Shown here: one piece after another, positions 1 through 11,723 of the stretch
Numbering within the stretch: position 1 is the first letter of the stretch
Layout: every line of letters begins with the position of its first letter
Assembly (NCBI GenBank): GCA_030549495.1
Contig: JAUIRK010000735.1
Location: 62,001 to 126,000 of the forward strand
Length of the DNA: 64,000 nt
DNA from: Nectonema munidae
Taxonomy: Eukaryota; Nematomorpha; Nectonematoida; Nectonematidae
Reading direction: 5' to 3'
Notes under the pieces: model-generated
The model's database searches: none
What the model was told of the DNA's origin: nothing
The model's input: the letters and a program-made list of their open reading frames with translations, nothing else
Made by a program: the position numbers and the translations under genes

Positions 1-821
1 AAATTCGTGTTCCTCATAAAATCATTCACAATCATCATTTTTCAATTACAAAAAGTTTTGCACCCACACAAAAGGAAAAAAATGGTCAAATTGAATTCAC
101 ATATATAAAAATTTTTTTTGAGAAAGTTATTGTAACACTGTTTGATTTATCCTATGTTAGTGAATTGATGATAGAATTGACATCTTAGCTAATAAGCTGG
201 TTTAAAAATTTTTCATTCACAAGGGAGGAGCTCCTTCTTCACAGTCAAGATTGAAGTACTCAATAGTAGATTATTACACGATCTTCTGGTTCATTAGAAA
301 AAGGTACATCTTCCGCGTAGACAAGTTACATAGTAGTTTATAAAAACTATATAGCTCCTCAAAGGATTACTATATTGACAATGTAAAGGCCTTTTGTTAA
401 ACGAGTTACTATTCCATTTTTCTTAAGATCACGCTTTCTCATTTCAATGTGCGCCCAGGTCCCTCCCTTACTTCTCTCATATTCATATATTTGTACTATA
501 TAAACCATAAAAGACAAATATAAGAAAAAACTTGAGAGAAATCATTTTTTGGAAAAAAAGTTTTACTTTTACCTATTCGATTCACACTTTTCGCCAACTT
601 TTCACTGTAATGGCCAAAAAGAAGTAGTACAAAAACTGTATTAATGAATTATATTAAATTTGAAGAATATTTTTATTGAGAATTTTATCTTCAAATTCCA
701 CACATTCTTACAAACTAAGTTCTGAGATAAACTGAGAACTGTAATAAAAAAAATTGTACAAAATTGGAAGAATTATATCACTTCAAATTTTGTGACTTTT
801 CCTAAAATCGCTAGCTGCATC
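1..821. other. Gene-free AT-rich stretch
   Basis: No open frame with recognisable protein similarity on either strand. Stretches at about 20-60 and 170-240 look like a diverged copy of 42110-42420: both carry a run about hAT-like 'TTCAATTACA(A/G)AAAGTT' followed by 'ATCTTAGCT' and 'TTTTTCATYCA'. This is probably an old dispersed repeat, judged by eye only. Confidence 0.4.
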
Positions 822-945
822 TGATGGGAGCCTACGATATATTTAAAAAGAATAAATATTTTTTGATTTTTTAAAGAATATTTTTCGATTCTTTGATTAC
901 AGAATTTTATTTTGATTATTTGACAAATATATTATTTAATATATA
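822..945 (+). repeat. Dispersed direct repeat, copy A
   Basis: About 120 bp that recurs in the same orientation at 7649-7755. Shared blocks include AAGAATAAATATTTTTTGAT and ATTCTTTGATTACAGAATTT. A few indels separate the copies. No coding capacity; probably the end of an unidentified transposon family. Confidence 0.65.
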
Positions 946-1162
946 GATGTTATTCAAATAGAAATGTTTTTAAATCATCAGCATTGAATTCAAGGCGTCT
1001 AGTAAAAAGTGTTTTGATATGGGATCCGAATATGAACATGTTTTAAATCCCTTCTGTCAGGAGGCTATCACGAGAAAAAGTGCTTCAGAGGGGGCTTTAC
1101 ATGCGTGCAGAGTTTGAAATCTTCCTAAACGGAAGAAACATGTAGAGAACCAAAGTGGTTGC

Positions 1163-1286
1163 TTAACCCGTTAACGCTCAGAGTCAACTTTAGAAAAATA
1201 AAATCGTCTGCGTTTATCAAAGCTCTTTAATACAAATCTTCTTTACATTAGATATCGTCTGATTATTCTGGTCGTTAACGGGTTAA
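1163..1286. mobile_element. TTAA-flanked MITE, copy 1
   Basis: A 116-bp insert flanked by TTAA on both sides (1163-1166 and 1283-1286), with inverted ends CCCGTTAACG / CGTTAACGGG. A TTAA duplication is what piggyBac-type transposases make. Removing the insert plus one TTAA rejoins the hAT frame on either side (KWLLKLAYL). The interior carries the repeated word CGTCTG. Related copies lie near 28739-28868, 49547-49684 and 49914-50043. Confidence 0.85.
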
Positions 1287-1683
1287 ACTGGCATATCTGA
1301 CAGACAAATTTTCACAGTTGAATTTGCTGAATATGTCCACGCAAAGGAAAGATGAGACTATAATTTTTGGGTCAGAAAAGTTCAATGCTTTCAAAGCAAA
1401 GCTGAGGGTGTGGATAGGAAAGATTGAATCAACAAAAACTGGGTCCTTTCCACTTTTGAACCTTTTTCTGGAAAATGAAAAAGACGCCTGGCTCTCTTGT
1501 GTCCGTTCAAAGTGTCATTGTTGGGTACCTTGAAAAATTGAGTGAATGCACGAGAAATACAAATGTTGCGAATACTCTTCGATATCCAAGCCGAGGATCT
1601 TTCAGAAGAGTCTTCTATCCAAAATCTTCAAGAGCTTATATCAGGAAACTCTTCGTTTTGACTTTTAGCGACATACTCTAAGT

Positions 1684-2134
1684 TAGTGGTTCCCAACCTT
1701 TTTTATCCCGTTCCCCCTTTTTCAATCACTTTTTTACCTGTGGACCCCTACAACTGAATAGTTTGAGCCAACAAAATTAATCAATGATTTTTATGCAAAA
1801 AATGATTGTAGTCATCTGATTAAATAGTATCCTTATTCATATGAAATCAGAGAAATCGTAAAGCCTGACATAAAATCTGAATAAAATTTTTTTTCCAATT
1901 AAAATATAAATTTTTCAAAAATATTGTAACTAATAAAAAGGATATATAAACATTGAAAATATGAAACTTTAAAAAAGTGAAGAAAATATTTATTTAAAAA
2001 AGCTCTAAATATATATATTTATATTGATTTAGAAAATAGAAGTATACTAAAGGAGATTCAGCATAAGTAGTTTGAAGTAGAATTTCCATGGACCCCTTGA
2101 AATTCTTCCATGGACCCCCGGTTGGGAACCAATG
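1684..2134. mobile_element. Non-autonomous hAT MITE (451 bp) with perfect 8-bp TSD
   Basis: Inverted ends TAGTGGTTCCCAACC (left) and CATTGGTTCCCAACC (right, reverse complement), flanked by CTCTAAGT at 1676-1683 and again at 2135-2142. Eight-base duplications are diagnostic of hAT elements. Inner halves also pair: 'CGTTCCCCCTTTTTC' and 'ATGGACCCC'. There is no coding capacity. It is inserted in the ZBED5-like remnant, and removing it with one TSD copy rejoins a frame reading RHTLSVLTWWG. Confidence 0.9.
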
Positions 2135-2639
2135 CTCTAAGTGTTCTGACCTGGTGGGGAAAAACGAAACCAGTCCTTGGATTCGAGGCTGTGAAAGTGT
2201 TATTGCCTTTCCCTACAATCTATTTGTGTGAATCACGATTTGCAACTCTGACTGCCATCAAAACTAAAAGCTAATGTTGAAGTTCTGGCTGCAACTGAAA
2301 CTTGATTTGAGGGTAGCACTTTTCAAGACTGAATCACGAACAGAAAAACTTAGCAACATGATTCAAACCCAAGGCTTCAATTAAAATTAATTCATTTTCC
2401 ACCTTTAGCTCGTTTTTTAAAGAATGTGAGAGAATATTATTCCAGAAGTGGTTGTTTTAATTAATGTCAAGCTTTAAAATTCATAATGCTGTGGATATAA
2501 TACATTTTAAAATAATGTTCATTTCGTCTTCCATAACCTTAGAGTACCTCTCTTACAAATATATTCATTACAACTGTCGTCCCTTACTTTTACAGCCAGC
2601 TATTCATATATAATTTTAGTAAGGTATATGCAACTAAAT

Positions 2640-2707
2640 TAGTGAGGTCGCGGTCATATTTTGAGAAATATGATTGAGGTCGCCTAAAAAAAGGGTTGGG
2701 AACCACT
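2640..2707. mobile_element. Right inverted end of a hAT element
   Basis: The segment ends in GGTTGGGAACCACT, the inverse of hAT ends such as AGTGGTTCCCAACC. It follows the ZBED5-like remnant and is probably its 3' terminus. I could not find the matching left end or a target duplication within the window. Confidence 0.5.
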
Positions 2708-4807
2708 TCTGTTCTAGAGGATAGATAAATATATTTTGTTTATAATTTAAATAATATTCTTGGGAAAATTTTCATTAATTGACTCAAATGTGATAAAATT
2801 TATTTTATTTTTTGTATATATACGATAATGTTCATAAATTCCCCTTTCAAAATTACGAATATTTTTGTTAATTTCAATTAACGTTAACTAACGAAATAAA
2901 ACGAAAACAACTCTTCAAAAATATCCATCGTTATCGTTTTCGTAAATGTAAAAATATTTAGTTCGTTATCGGTGTCGCTTAACGATAGTACATCACGTTT
3001 GGTGACATTTGATGAACTAGAAATGTGAGACGATTACACTACGTTTTTTCAGAAAAGACAGGTGGAAACGCAATCAAAGACATTTTATGACATACTATTT
3101 GGAAACATTTGTTCACAAGTCAAACATTATATACCTTCAATAAATTTACGTTGAGTTTTCAAACAGTTTTTCGAAATCTTCCAGTAGACTAGTATAGAAG
3201 ATTAAAATAATTTTTTTGAAGAGAGGTGAAACAATTTAATTATCAAATTAATTAAATATACATGTTTTTTATATGGCACATAAAATTGCGGGTTCTCTAT
3301 GTACTTATAATAATTGTGCGTAGAAGGAATGTAATGTACTAATTTTAAATCTAGTATATAGATAAGTAAATAACGATCATTCAACGTCTTGTTAGCTTAG
3401 GGTTGGCAGATGTCCAGGTTTCCCGGAATTCCCAAAATTGACGTCACTAACAATGAGATCCTTGTTCCGTTAGTCGAAACTTTTGTTCTAAACTTTTTTC
3501 AATATCATTTTGTCACTGTTTAATGTCATAATATGGCAGGCCAAAGTTAGTTGGGACTCAAGCCTATCATCTCAGGCAATTTTCATTTCTTGACAGACGG
3601 GTGTCACGCTGGTACTCAAAGAGAGGTAAAACTTCTAAAGCAAGTTCGCTCTGTGTTATCAAATGTTTAAACGGAGTAGCAAATGCCTTTTGTACGCAAG
3701 CTCAAATATGATTAATAATGAAGGAGAGAAAATTACGATCTTCTTCAATGCTTTCAAAGAGAAGGGGGTTTGTCGAAGATCGTGAATGATGGAGAAAGGG
3801 AGTTTGTGCTTCAAGACATCGTCTCTTCGTCTCTAAACTATCTTCTACGCCTTCACTGGAGTGGGTTGGGATGGTGTGCAGTTCGATGCTGTGCTTGCCA
3901 AGCTGAACTTGGCCGTAGTTTCCAAGCATTTTGGCAAAAGAAGGAAAAGGCAAGCAGAAGAAGAGGTAAGGAAGCAAGTGCAAAAAGTGAAGAATGATCA
4001 CTGCTCGCTCATCCTTTGTCTCCATCATTGCGCTTTATGGCGAGCATTCATCATCCTCATTTCTTGCTTTGCCATGATATTCATGAATATCATCATCGAT
4101 CACCGCTCATCATCTCCACGTCACATACACGTTACCACAACTTTCTGAAGAGGAGATAGCAAAAGACTACTCCTCCACTTCTACTACTAATCAATTTTTA
4201 TTGATCATCACAACAACATATCAATTCATCCCTTTGAATAAAATTACTCTCCTCATATCTACTGAAATGATGATAACACGCGATGCCTTTCCTCTAACTC
4301 ACGTGTTTCGCCTTCTTTTTCATTGAAATTCGCAACAAGGATCCTAAGTTTGTATTGCAAGCATTCATTGTATTTTGTGCATTCATAAATATTTATGTTT
4401 CAATTAGCGGAATAAGTGCATTTCCACGTCTTCCGCTTTGTATAGATAGGACATAGACTAGTAATAATCACAATTCCCTTTTTTATTATTGTTTGTTGGA
4501 AGTCATGCAATTTTTCTCCTTTTCAGTATTGTCTCATCAATCCTTCAATGGAAGCAATAATAGTTGTAACACGGTTTGTCGCAATGAATCTGGGAGATAC
4601 ACCTATTTTTCAGATAAGTATACTAATGTTTTACAGTAGTTCGATAATATATTTCATTTTAAATAAAACAAGAAATCAAATGAAATTTTCATTTATGAAA
4701 ATAAATTGGTAAAGTCAAAAAATTTAACTTTTTGTTCAAAAGATGTTCGGCAAACAACTCCAACGTGTTCTAAATACTAAGGGCTTAATCTTCTATATAC
4801 TTCCTAC
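2708..4807. other. Intergenic; coding-like island at 3700-4150
   Basis: Mostly AT-rich with no recognisable gene. A GC-richer island at about 3700-4150 has overlapping short open frames on both strands. One plus-strand frame (3861 on) reads GWDGVQFDAVLAKLNLAVVS and then reaches a plausible splice donor, GAG|GTAAGG, near 3963. No family is recognised and no partner exon is seen. 4151-4800 holds nothing I can name. Confidence 0.3.
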
Positions 4808-4923
4808 CAGTGGCGTAGCCAAAAAATGGAAGTTGGGGGGCATGCAAGGAATTTAGGGGGGCAAGCATATTGGAAATAAAATTATTTGGCGTGATAGCCC
4901 CCCCCCCTCTGGCTACGCCCCTG
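4808..4923. mobile_element. Short hAT MITE (116 bp)
   Basis: Inverted ends CAGTGGCGTAGCCAAAAA (left) and CAGGGGCGTAGCCAGAGG (right, reverse complement). Flanks CTTCCTAC (4800-4807) and TTTCCTAC (4924-4931) match at 7 of 8 bases, as expected for an aged hAT duplication. The interior has G- and C-runs and no coding potential. The ends resemble those of the larger hAT at 56362-59904 (CAGTGGCGG), so that family may have mobilised it. Confidence 0.85.
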
Positions 4924-4931
4924 TTTCCTAC

Positions 4932-6299
4932 CTTCTTAAAATTCGCGCTATCTACCCATCCTAATAATAAATAGGATTTTTCTACACTGGTTATTTCCAC
5001 GAAATCTATCAAGCTTTTCATCGTCGTAAGATAAAAAAAATCCAAAAAATCATCCTCACATTTTCACTCATTGAAAAGAGTTTTCACAATCGTCCACCAA
5101 CTTTTAAATCACCTTACGGATCGGAGCAAGGCGGTTCAAGTTCTCTTTTCTTCTAACGTATCACATGAGAATGAAAACGTAAAGAGTGCATTAAATTTCT
5201 AAAACCTTTCCAGTTCATGAGCAATTTATATTTTTCAATTAACTGTCGAGATATCATCAAGATTTCGTCTTCTATTATTATGTTACGAGCCAATGCAAAA
5301 AGACCTAAAAAAAAGCTTTCAATCAAACGATATCTTGTTCAGTGTCTCTTTCTCGAGAAATTTTTTGAGAATGTGTTCTTATATGTTGATTTGTACGCTC
5401 CACTATTTCATTTATTAAAAATTTGCATGTGAAATAAACAGTTCTAAATTTCCAAAGCATTTCCTACATTTTTTTCACAAACACAAGGTAAGTGAACTGA
5501 TATATTGTGTGCACTTTATCTAGTTCGGTTTTTTAACTTTTTTCCATGTAATTTCTTTATTTTTTCCAATGTAAATATTTTTTTACCCTCATCATCATGA
5601 AAATTCATTTTTTCAAAATTTTCTTCACTATGAGAACCATTATTCTGAACTTCTATATTATCAATGTCATCTGAATCAATTTCTTAAAAATGTTTTTTAT
5701 TTTCACTTTCATTTTGAAGAGACTTTCAAATTTAGTCACCTACATTTTCTTTCATTTTAGGTAAAAAAAAATTAAATAAGCACTATTTTTGTTCCTGGCA
5801 AACAAGTCTTATTTCCCAACTCTTTTTATTGCAAAGCAATAGAAAACAGCAATTACTTTATTTTATAATTTGCTTTTTGATCGAGAAAAATTTTGATTTC
5901 ACTATAATTGGAGATAAAACAAAAAGAAAAGATGATTTATATTTTGAACTGTCAGAGACAAATCTATCAAGTTAAATCAACAGTTGCTATTATCCATTTG
6001 TCGAATAAGAGTCCCTGAGATATCGTCGACAAACCAGAAAATCTAAAATTTTCATAATTTTATTTAAAATTAAATTTATATTCGGAATGGATTTTATTTG
6101 TCAACTAAATCTCTTCTTTACAAAACTTAAAATTGTAAATATTAGAATTTATTACTCGTTGTTCTTGTGTTTTAGTAACTAAAAGTAGTCCTTATGAAAA
6201 AAAAAATTAAAAAGTTTTTCAACTCAAATTAATAATTTATCATATGTCCTATTACAATATAGCGTTATTATAATTCTAAAAAATATACTAAGAAGATTA
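4932..6299. other. Gene-free stretch
   Basis: AT-rich, with only short unconserved open frames. Nothing recognisable on either strand. Confidence 0.5.
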
Positions 6300-7593
6300 C
6301 AAATTAAACGTTTTGCTCCAGACCTTCAGGTTCCATTATCGCTAATGCTTTGCTAGGTTTTGGCACACTCCCAAATTTATTGAAGAAGTCAAAAATTTGT
6401 CTTCTAAAAACCAATTGATCAGGTTTATTTATCTGCATGTGACAACTTATACAAAATCCAAGCTTGATTTATAGTCGTATCGATTAGGTGCGTAAAAATA
6501 GGCCAGTACCATTTCTTACCACGCACACAGCAACGATATTGTGCTATATTCTGATCCATTTGGTTGACCCACCCCATTTCATTATATTTTCTTTTCTTAA
6601 GAAGAGTATCTTGAAGTCACTCTCAAAGTTCCGGCATTGAGACAATTACTAATGCCCAGTGCAGACCTGTTGTCTAAACATTGCCACCTATTGCTTCCAC
6701 CTTGACTACTTAATATTTTATGAAATTCTCTTTTTTCATTTTTTAAGTCTTTCAAAGAAACCTTTGGAAAGGAAAAGTAATTGTCTGTGATGATGTGATA
6801 ATTGTTTCCCAAACACTTGTTATGACTTTCAGCAAATTTCAACAATATTGAAGCTCCAACTCCAAATTCAGAACTATCAGGGCTTTTTCCTTAATACATG
6901 TCAAAGTTTACGCAGTATCCAGGTGAGACACAGTGAGACCACTGTTTGTATCTGAACCTCATCGGCTTGCCTTTGATAAACTGCTTGCTACAATGATTTC
7001 TAAAGTACGGTATCATTGTTTCATCAATTGAATGAAATTCTTTTATTGGCATATACTTTTTAAAAGTTTCCTTCAAATTTTTAAACACCATTCTAATTTT
7101 GGTAAATTTGTCAGTAGCATCAAGCCTTGTGTCATGACAAAAATGCAGATATTTCTTTATTCCTTCAAACCTTTGTCTTCTCATAGATCCTGAATTGAGT
7201 GAGTTGAAACAATCTTCTTTCTTCTCAAAATACATTCTTGTTCTTGACAAACTCGTATAGTCGTCACACAATATCAAAAAGCCTATAAAGCAAAGCATTT
7301 CTTCTCTTGTTACGTTCAAAAGATCATTTTTTATGTAGCATAGACATTAGTAAAGACAACGATCGTCTCGATTAATTCAGGCAGAACAACTTGGAAGGAC
7401 ACAAAGGCTGATCATAATAAAAAAGTCCGTATACTGGAAGAAATTCTTTTTTCAAGTTGAAATCAGTGTTCAAAGCACTCCAAAAAACTTTAGAATTTCC
7501 TTTTTGATTTTTCAGGTTCCGTATTATCCTCCTCTCTTTCATATTCGTACAAATTAACAATAATCCCAGATGCAGCAAGTTTCGTATATGCAT
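6300..7593 (-). pseudogene. Degenerate piggyBac-type transposase
   Basis: Reading on the minus strand, 7593 to about 7372 gives the N-terminal PLCPSKLF/ELIETIVVFTNVYA-like block in broken frames. 7319-6891 is the best-preserved part, with HSIDETMIPYF (first catalytic Asp) and the RYKQWS block. 6845-6597 continues with TDNYFSFP (second Asp). Below 6597 the frame reads WVNQMDQNIAQYR...RGKKWYWPIFTHLID, the usual third-Asp region. There the expected GVD appears as WVN, so the third catalytic Asp is lost. Frameshifts and stops separate the blocks. I found no clear TTAA termini. PiggyBac enzymes cut and paste at TTAA, and this copy is inactive. Confidence 0.85.
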
Positions 7594-7648
7594 GATTTGA
7601 TAAAAATTATTAGAGACTAGGTTTACCTTTCTATTCTAAAAGTAAGGG

Positions 7649-7755
7649 GAGCCAACGATATATTTGAAAAGAATAAATATTTTTTGATTTGAGCATTTTT
7701 CGATTCTTTGATTACAGAATTTATTTTGATTATTTAAATATATTATTTAAAATCG
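7649..7755 (+). repeat. Dispersed direct repeat, copy B
   Basis: Same family as 822-945, same orientation, slightly shortened by indels. It begins right after the 5' side of the piggyBac remnant, so it may be part of that element or its old flank. Confidence 0.65.
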
Positions 7756-9275
7756 TGCAAATTGCAAAATATAGGTAATAATAACTTTTGTAACATCGTA
7801 TGAGGTAGCAAAATATGAACAGAAAGCTTTTATTTTTTTGATAACTGGACTTTACCTCAAAAAATTTGGTCTAAATTTTAGTAAAAAAAAGTAACCACTT
7901 TTTGTTAAAAGCATAATGTGAAGATTTAAACAAAAATTTTTATTGAAAATTGTATCATTGGAAAGCTATACTCTTTGTGCTTAACATATGCTAGGTTAAA
8001 ATAATGTTTTCCCTTTAGCAAAATCTGCTTTTATTTGAGGTCAGTCAAATTTATTCTAGTTCGAAAAAATACCAATAATAATTAACGTGATGAGTTTATA
8101 TACTTTTTTTTCAATATTTCATATTAACATAGGTAGAATATAGTTTTTTCCATTTTAAAATGTCATATATCGTGGAAAATACATATATATTTTTTACTTT
8201 TTTGTGCCATTATAATGTTTTTCTAATACATTTTAAATTACTTTTTGAAATGAAAAATGTCGATTGAATCTAAAAGTTGTGTTGATTAATCATAGTCCAC
8301 TTTTATTTCGAAACAATTTTTATTTAGTTTAGATACAACCTTTCTAATTTTTAACGAAGGGCATTCGTTATATTTATACCGACAGTGAGCAGAAAATAAT
8401 AACAATCCACTACTATCACCCTTGTTATTGATTATACCCCAACTATGCGAAGAAAGATTAACACATGTTGCATTACGCGTTTGTGAGCGCAGTGAATTCC
8501 TATCTCGCATACGCTTCACCACATCTTTAGCACGCGTGTGTGGTTTATTTTATCGGGCTAGTGTACGCTTAGTTTATTTGTAGTGTTCCTAGCTTAAATC
8601 TTAGTCAAATATTAAAACGCTTATAACTTTCACATTTCTCAACAAAATGCATCATGCGATATACCAAATAAGAGCATTTTTTATGGGCTTTCAGACTACA
8701 TTACTTATATCATAAGTACTTGAGAAATAGCAGTTTACTATTTTTTAACGAAGAGTATTTGTTATATTTATACCGACAATGTGCGATAAAGAAATCACAC
8801 ACGAACGCTATCTATCTCACATCATAATTAATATTTAAAAGTTGCATCACAGGTCATTTTCAAATAACATATAATAGTTCATTATTATAGTTTGACATAT
8901 ATATATGTGATCATAAAGCAGCCTATTTATTTATTTTTTTGATTCATTTATTGTTTTATGTTAACGCAAGTAGATGTCGCAATTCAGCGCATGCATTTTA
9001 TCACATCTTTCCGTGAGCCTAATGCCCGTTGTCTATTGCAAGTTTTCAACATGTTTTTATATTGCTTATAACTTTTGAATTATTCGACCATACATCCTAT
9101 CAAATTGATGCATATTCTATGCGGTTCATTACCATTGTAATTACAAATAAAATTGGATTTTTTTTATAATTTTGTATTTTTCAGTTTTCTTCGTAATTAG
9201 CAGATGAGATGCATATTTTTTATATTTGCTAATTTTGAACTTTAACGCTTGTTACATTTTGAGAAATTACTCAGG
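7756..9275. repeat. Degenerate interspersed/tandem repeat region
   Basis: No genes. Two related blocks near 8350-8400 and 8745-8795 share GTTATATTTATACCGACA. Three further places (near 8621, 9061 and 9543) share CTTATAACTTT(T/C) followed by an A/T-rich run. The pattern looks like diverged tandem or nested copies about 0.4 kb apart. Judged by eye, so copy limits are approximate. Confidence 0.4.
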
Positions 9276-9419
9276 GGGTGTGAGTAAGGTTGGTTAGGTA
9301 CTGGGTTTCGATAACTTAAGGTCTTGGGTTCGAACTCGCATCAAGCCTACTTTTTCATAGTTCGATACAAGCGGCGCAATTGTGCCTTTTCGATGAAAAC
9401 ACCCCCGGTACCTTTACCA
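9276..9419 (+). mobile_element. tRNA-like SINE, copy 1
   Basis: About 144 bp, with an A-box-like GGTTGGTTAGGTACTGG and a good pol III B box (GGGTTCGAACTCGC). Closely similar copies lie at 31711-31857 and 52567-52685, and a distant one at 35471-35608. All share the tail GCGGCGCAATTGTGCCTT and a final CCTTTACC. No target duplication was confirmed. Confidence 0.75.
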
Positions 9420-10109
9420 TTAACATTTAATCTCTAACAATTTCCAACACAATTATAAAACCACTCTACTATGAAAACATTTGTAGATTTTTATAAAGTA
9501 ATTTTAGTTTTCGGTTTTTTATAAATTAACTTTCGTTTTTATATTACTTATAACTTTTGAATTATTCGTCAAAATTTTAAGTGCTGGTTTAATTTACACT
9601 TTGATTTCTCAAAAAAATAAAATTTTGGATTGCGCTTTGATAAGTTCACTGAAAAAAATGAGAAGAGAAAAAGATGTGTTTTACTAAATTTTTCTCAATA
9701 ATTAACCTCATAAATTTATATTATTTTTTTCATTATAAACAAAAACCAAAATTTATTTGTAGATTTTTAAAAAATAATTTTAATTTTCGGTTCTCACACG
9801 CGCCCCACAAATATTGAAGAAATATTTTTCTGTATGAAGTTTTAGGAAATTCTTCTTTATTATGTAATGAATATTCTCATAACATTCGGTTGAACGCGGA
9901 TATACAACTTAATTTTTATCTACAATCTTTACTACGATGTTTTCTATTCCATTGAAAGATTTTTTGAGGGTATAAAATGTTAATCTTACTAGATGAATAT
10001 TTTTAATAGCATTTATAAATATTTATATTTGAAAGGTGTCTTCTGGATGAAAATAATTCAGTTTTAAGTGTCAGCGTGATTTTAACAAGTCCTTCAAAAT
10101 CTTAAAACA
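9420..10109. other. Gene-free stretch
   Basis: AT-rich with no recognisable feature apart from another CTTATAACTTTTGAATTATT block at about 9543, related to the repeats before it. Confidence 0.45.
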
Positions 10110-11723
10110 CAGCAATCCCTCGTTTATCGAGGGGGATGCTTTCCGAGACCCCCTGTGAAACAGGAATTTCCGCGAAGTAGAGGCACCATATTTACCCTAT
10201 TTATTTAACGAGGATTTGGACTTTTAAAACCCTTTACATGGCCATTCTATGACTTTTTCCATAGCTAGAACTACGTGTGATATCCTACCAATTTTACAGA
10301 GATTCGTGAGCTGTGATTTTGCCTAAGTAGATCTCACTCCGATGTGGACAACATGAAAAATACGCCCAAAAAAAGGGTATTTTTTATTCCAGAAAAAACA
10401 CTCGCCTAGGCTACGTAACATTAAAAAATGATATTGTTATAGTACTCACCACGAAGAAAGCTGAAGTACTAAAACTTGAATAATGATGATAATGAATTTG
10501 CTGTGCAGTAGAAACGATGAATATGCTAATGGCGATTTTTACTGAATAGGCCATTATTATTTTACGTCTCTTGGGTGCATTTTCCTCTTCTACTTCTCGC
10601 TCTTTTTTGCGAGGCTGGTAAATCATCGTGATCGGAAGTTGTTGTCGCTGCTTCTTTTTCCCATCAAAGAGCACCTTGTAGGGTTACATGACTTTGTCGA
10701 GCTTGTTACAAAATTGTAAGCAACGAATCATTTTGTTGTTCCATTCCTGTGAAGACACTTTCGCTTTTTTAATGCAACTGAAGATTTTGGCAAGACATTC
10801 CAAAGTCAAACCAGTGGTCGTCATTTTCGTTAGTTTTTGCTGTGGGTCTGCTTCTTCGCGAGTTAGCGGCTGGGAGTGACAGGCTAGCAACTTGTCGACG
10901 TTTCCCGTGGTCATGTCTGCAAAGCCGCCACCTTCAATCATTGCGGCCAAATGCATAGCTATTTGTACTGCGGAGTCTTGGATTTCGGCAGGTGTAAATC
11001 CCTCGTCGTCCTAAGCTTCTTCCAATAGTAGCAGGCGTCAAGTCTTGCAATGCCTTCTGGATATTTTGAAGGCACGTAGCAATTGTGTCCTGCCGCCAGT
11101 ATGCCTTCATGTTGACGTTTTCTCCTTCTTATGCGGCATCAACGTAAGCAACAAGGTTTGGCATGGCATTCCTCATGTATTGGGCCTTGAAAGCCCTGAT
11201 AATCTTTTTGAAAGTTTCGTTCACACTTTTGCGCTTTGTCCCTTTTAATTTTTAGAAAACTCACAAGCCGTCTTATTAAAGGTGAGAGAAGCCGTCTTCC
11301 TTATGTCAGCCTCATACTTCTTGATGGAGCGAACGGTAGATTCGTTAACGCTAAAATGGCGCCCCACGCAGCGCAACTTCTCCCTTCCTTCAACATAGAC
11401 AAAAGTTTGATCTTCTCAGCAATCGACATCATTTTTCGTTTGCGTTTAGGCTCAGTACCAGCCTGGGACGTAAAAGAATGTTTGGGAGCCATTGCAGGGG
11501 TAAAATACGCAAAGAAACCAAAAAAATTTCACTGCACAAAGTAAAGTTCAACTACGTATAACCACGAGCTTAGTAAACTAAAATAATATTTTAATGGATT
11601 TAATGAAATATCTTAGGTTTTCATCTTTCGCGATTTTTCTTGAATTTTCCTTATCCCCCTTTGAAAAACACGTGAAGTAGCGAACCTGTGGAAGATGAAC
11701 CGCGAAGTAGCGAGGGATTACTG
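10110..11723 (-). mobile_element. Internally deleted Tigger/pogo transposon (minus orientation)
   Basis: Inverted ends: left CAGCAATCCCTCG, right (reverse complement) CAGTAATCCCTCGCTACTTC, the typical Tigger terminus. The right flank is TA; the left dinucleotide has mutated. On the minus strand 11492-11301 encodes the Tigger N-terminus (PKRKRKMMSIAEKIKLL helix-turn-helix). Then 11240-10684 gives the C-terminal part (AFKAQYMRNAMPNL, and GFADMTTGNVDKLLACHSQP). The DDE catalytic core that should lie between is missing. It is therefore a deletion derivative that could move only with a helper enzyme. Confidence 0.85.
10684..11492 (-). pseudogene. Tigger transposase remnant lacking the DDE core
   Basis: Starts MAPKHSFTSQ at 11492 on the minus strand and loses frame after the helix-turn-helix near 11340. 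It resumes with the post-catalytic region, and 10956-10684 is an open C-terminal piece. Compared with full Tigger proteins of about 500-600 residues, all three catalytic acids are absent. Confidence 0.8.

Larger units (their letters stand above)
1080..2400 (+). pseudogene. ZBED5/FAM200-like hAT transposase remnant (C-terminal half)
   Basis: Fragments in several frames match the layout of ZBED5/FAM200-type hAT proteins. They run in order: WLLKLAYLTDKFSQLN (split by a MITE), the LRVWIGKIE segment near 1405, and the terminal PFPTIYLCESRF...LTAIKTK block near 2205-2268, which is characteristic of this family. The frame is broken by frameshifts and by two MITEs at 1163-1286 and 1684-2134. No N-terminal BED finger is visible. 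A right inverted end, GGTTGGGAACCACT, lies at about 2694-2707. In the family this protein is a domesticated or active hAT transposase; here it is dead. A second remnant of the same family lies at 54453-56080. Confidence 0.75.
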
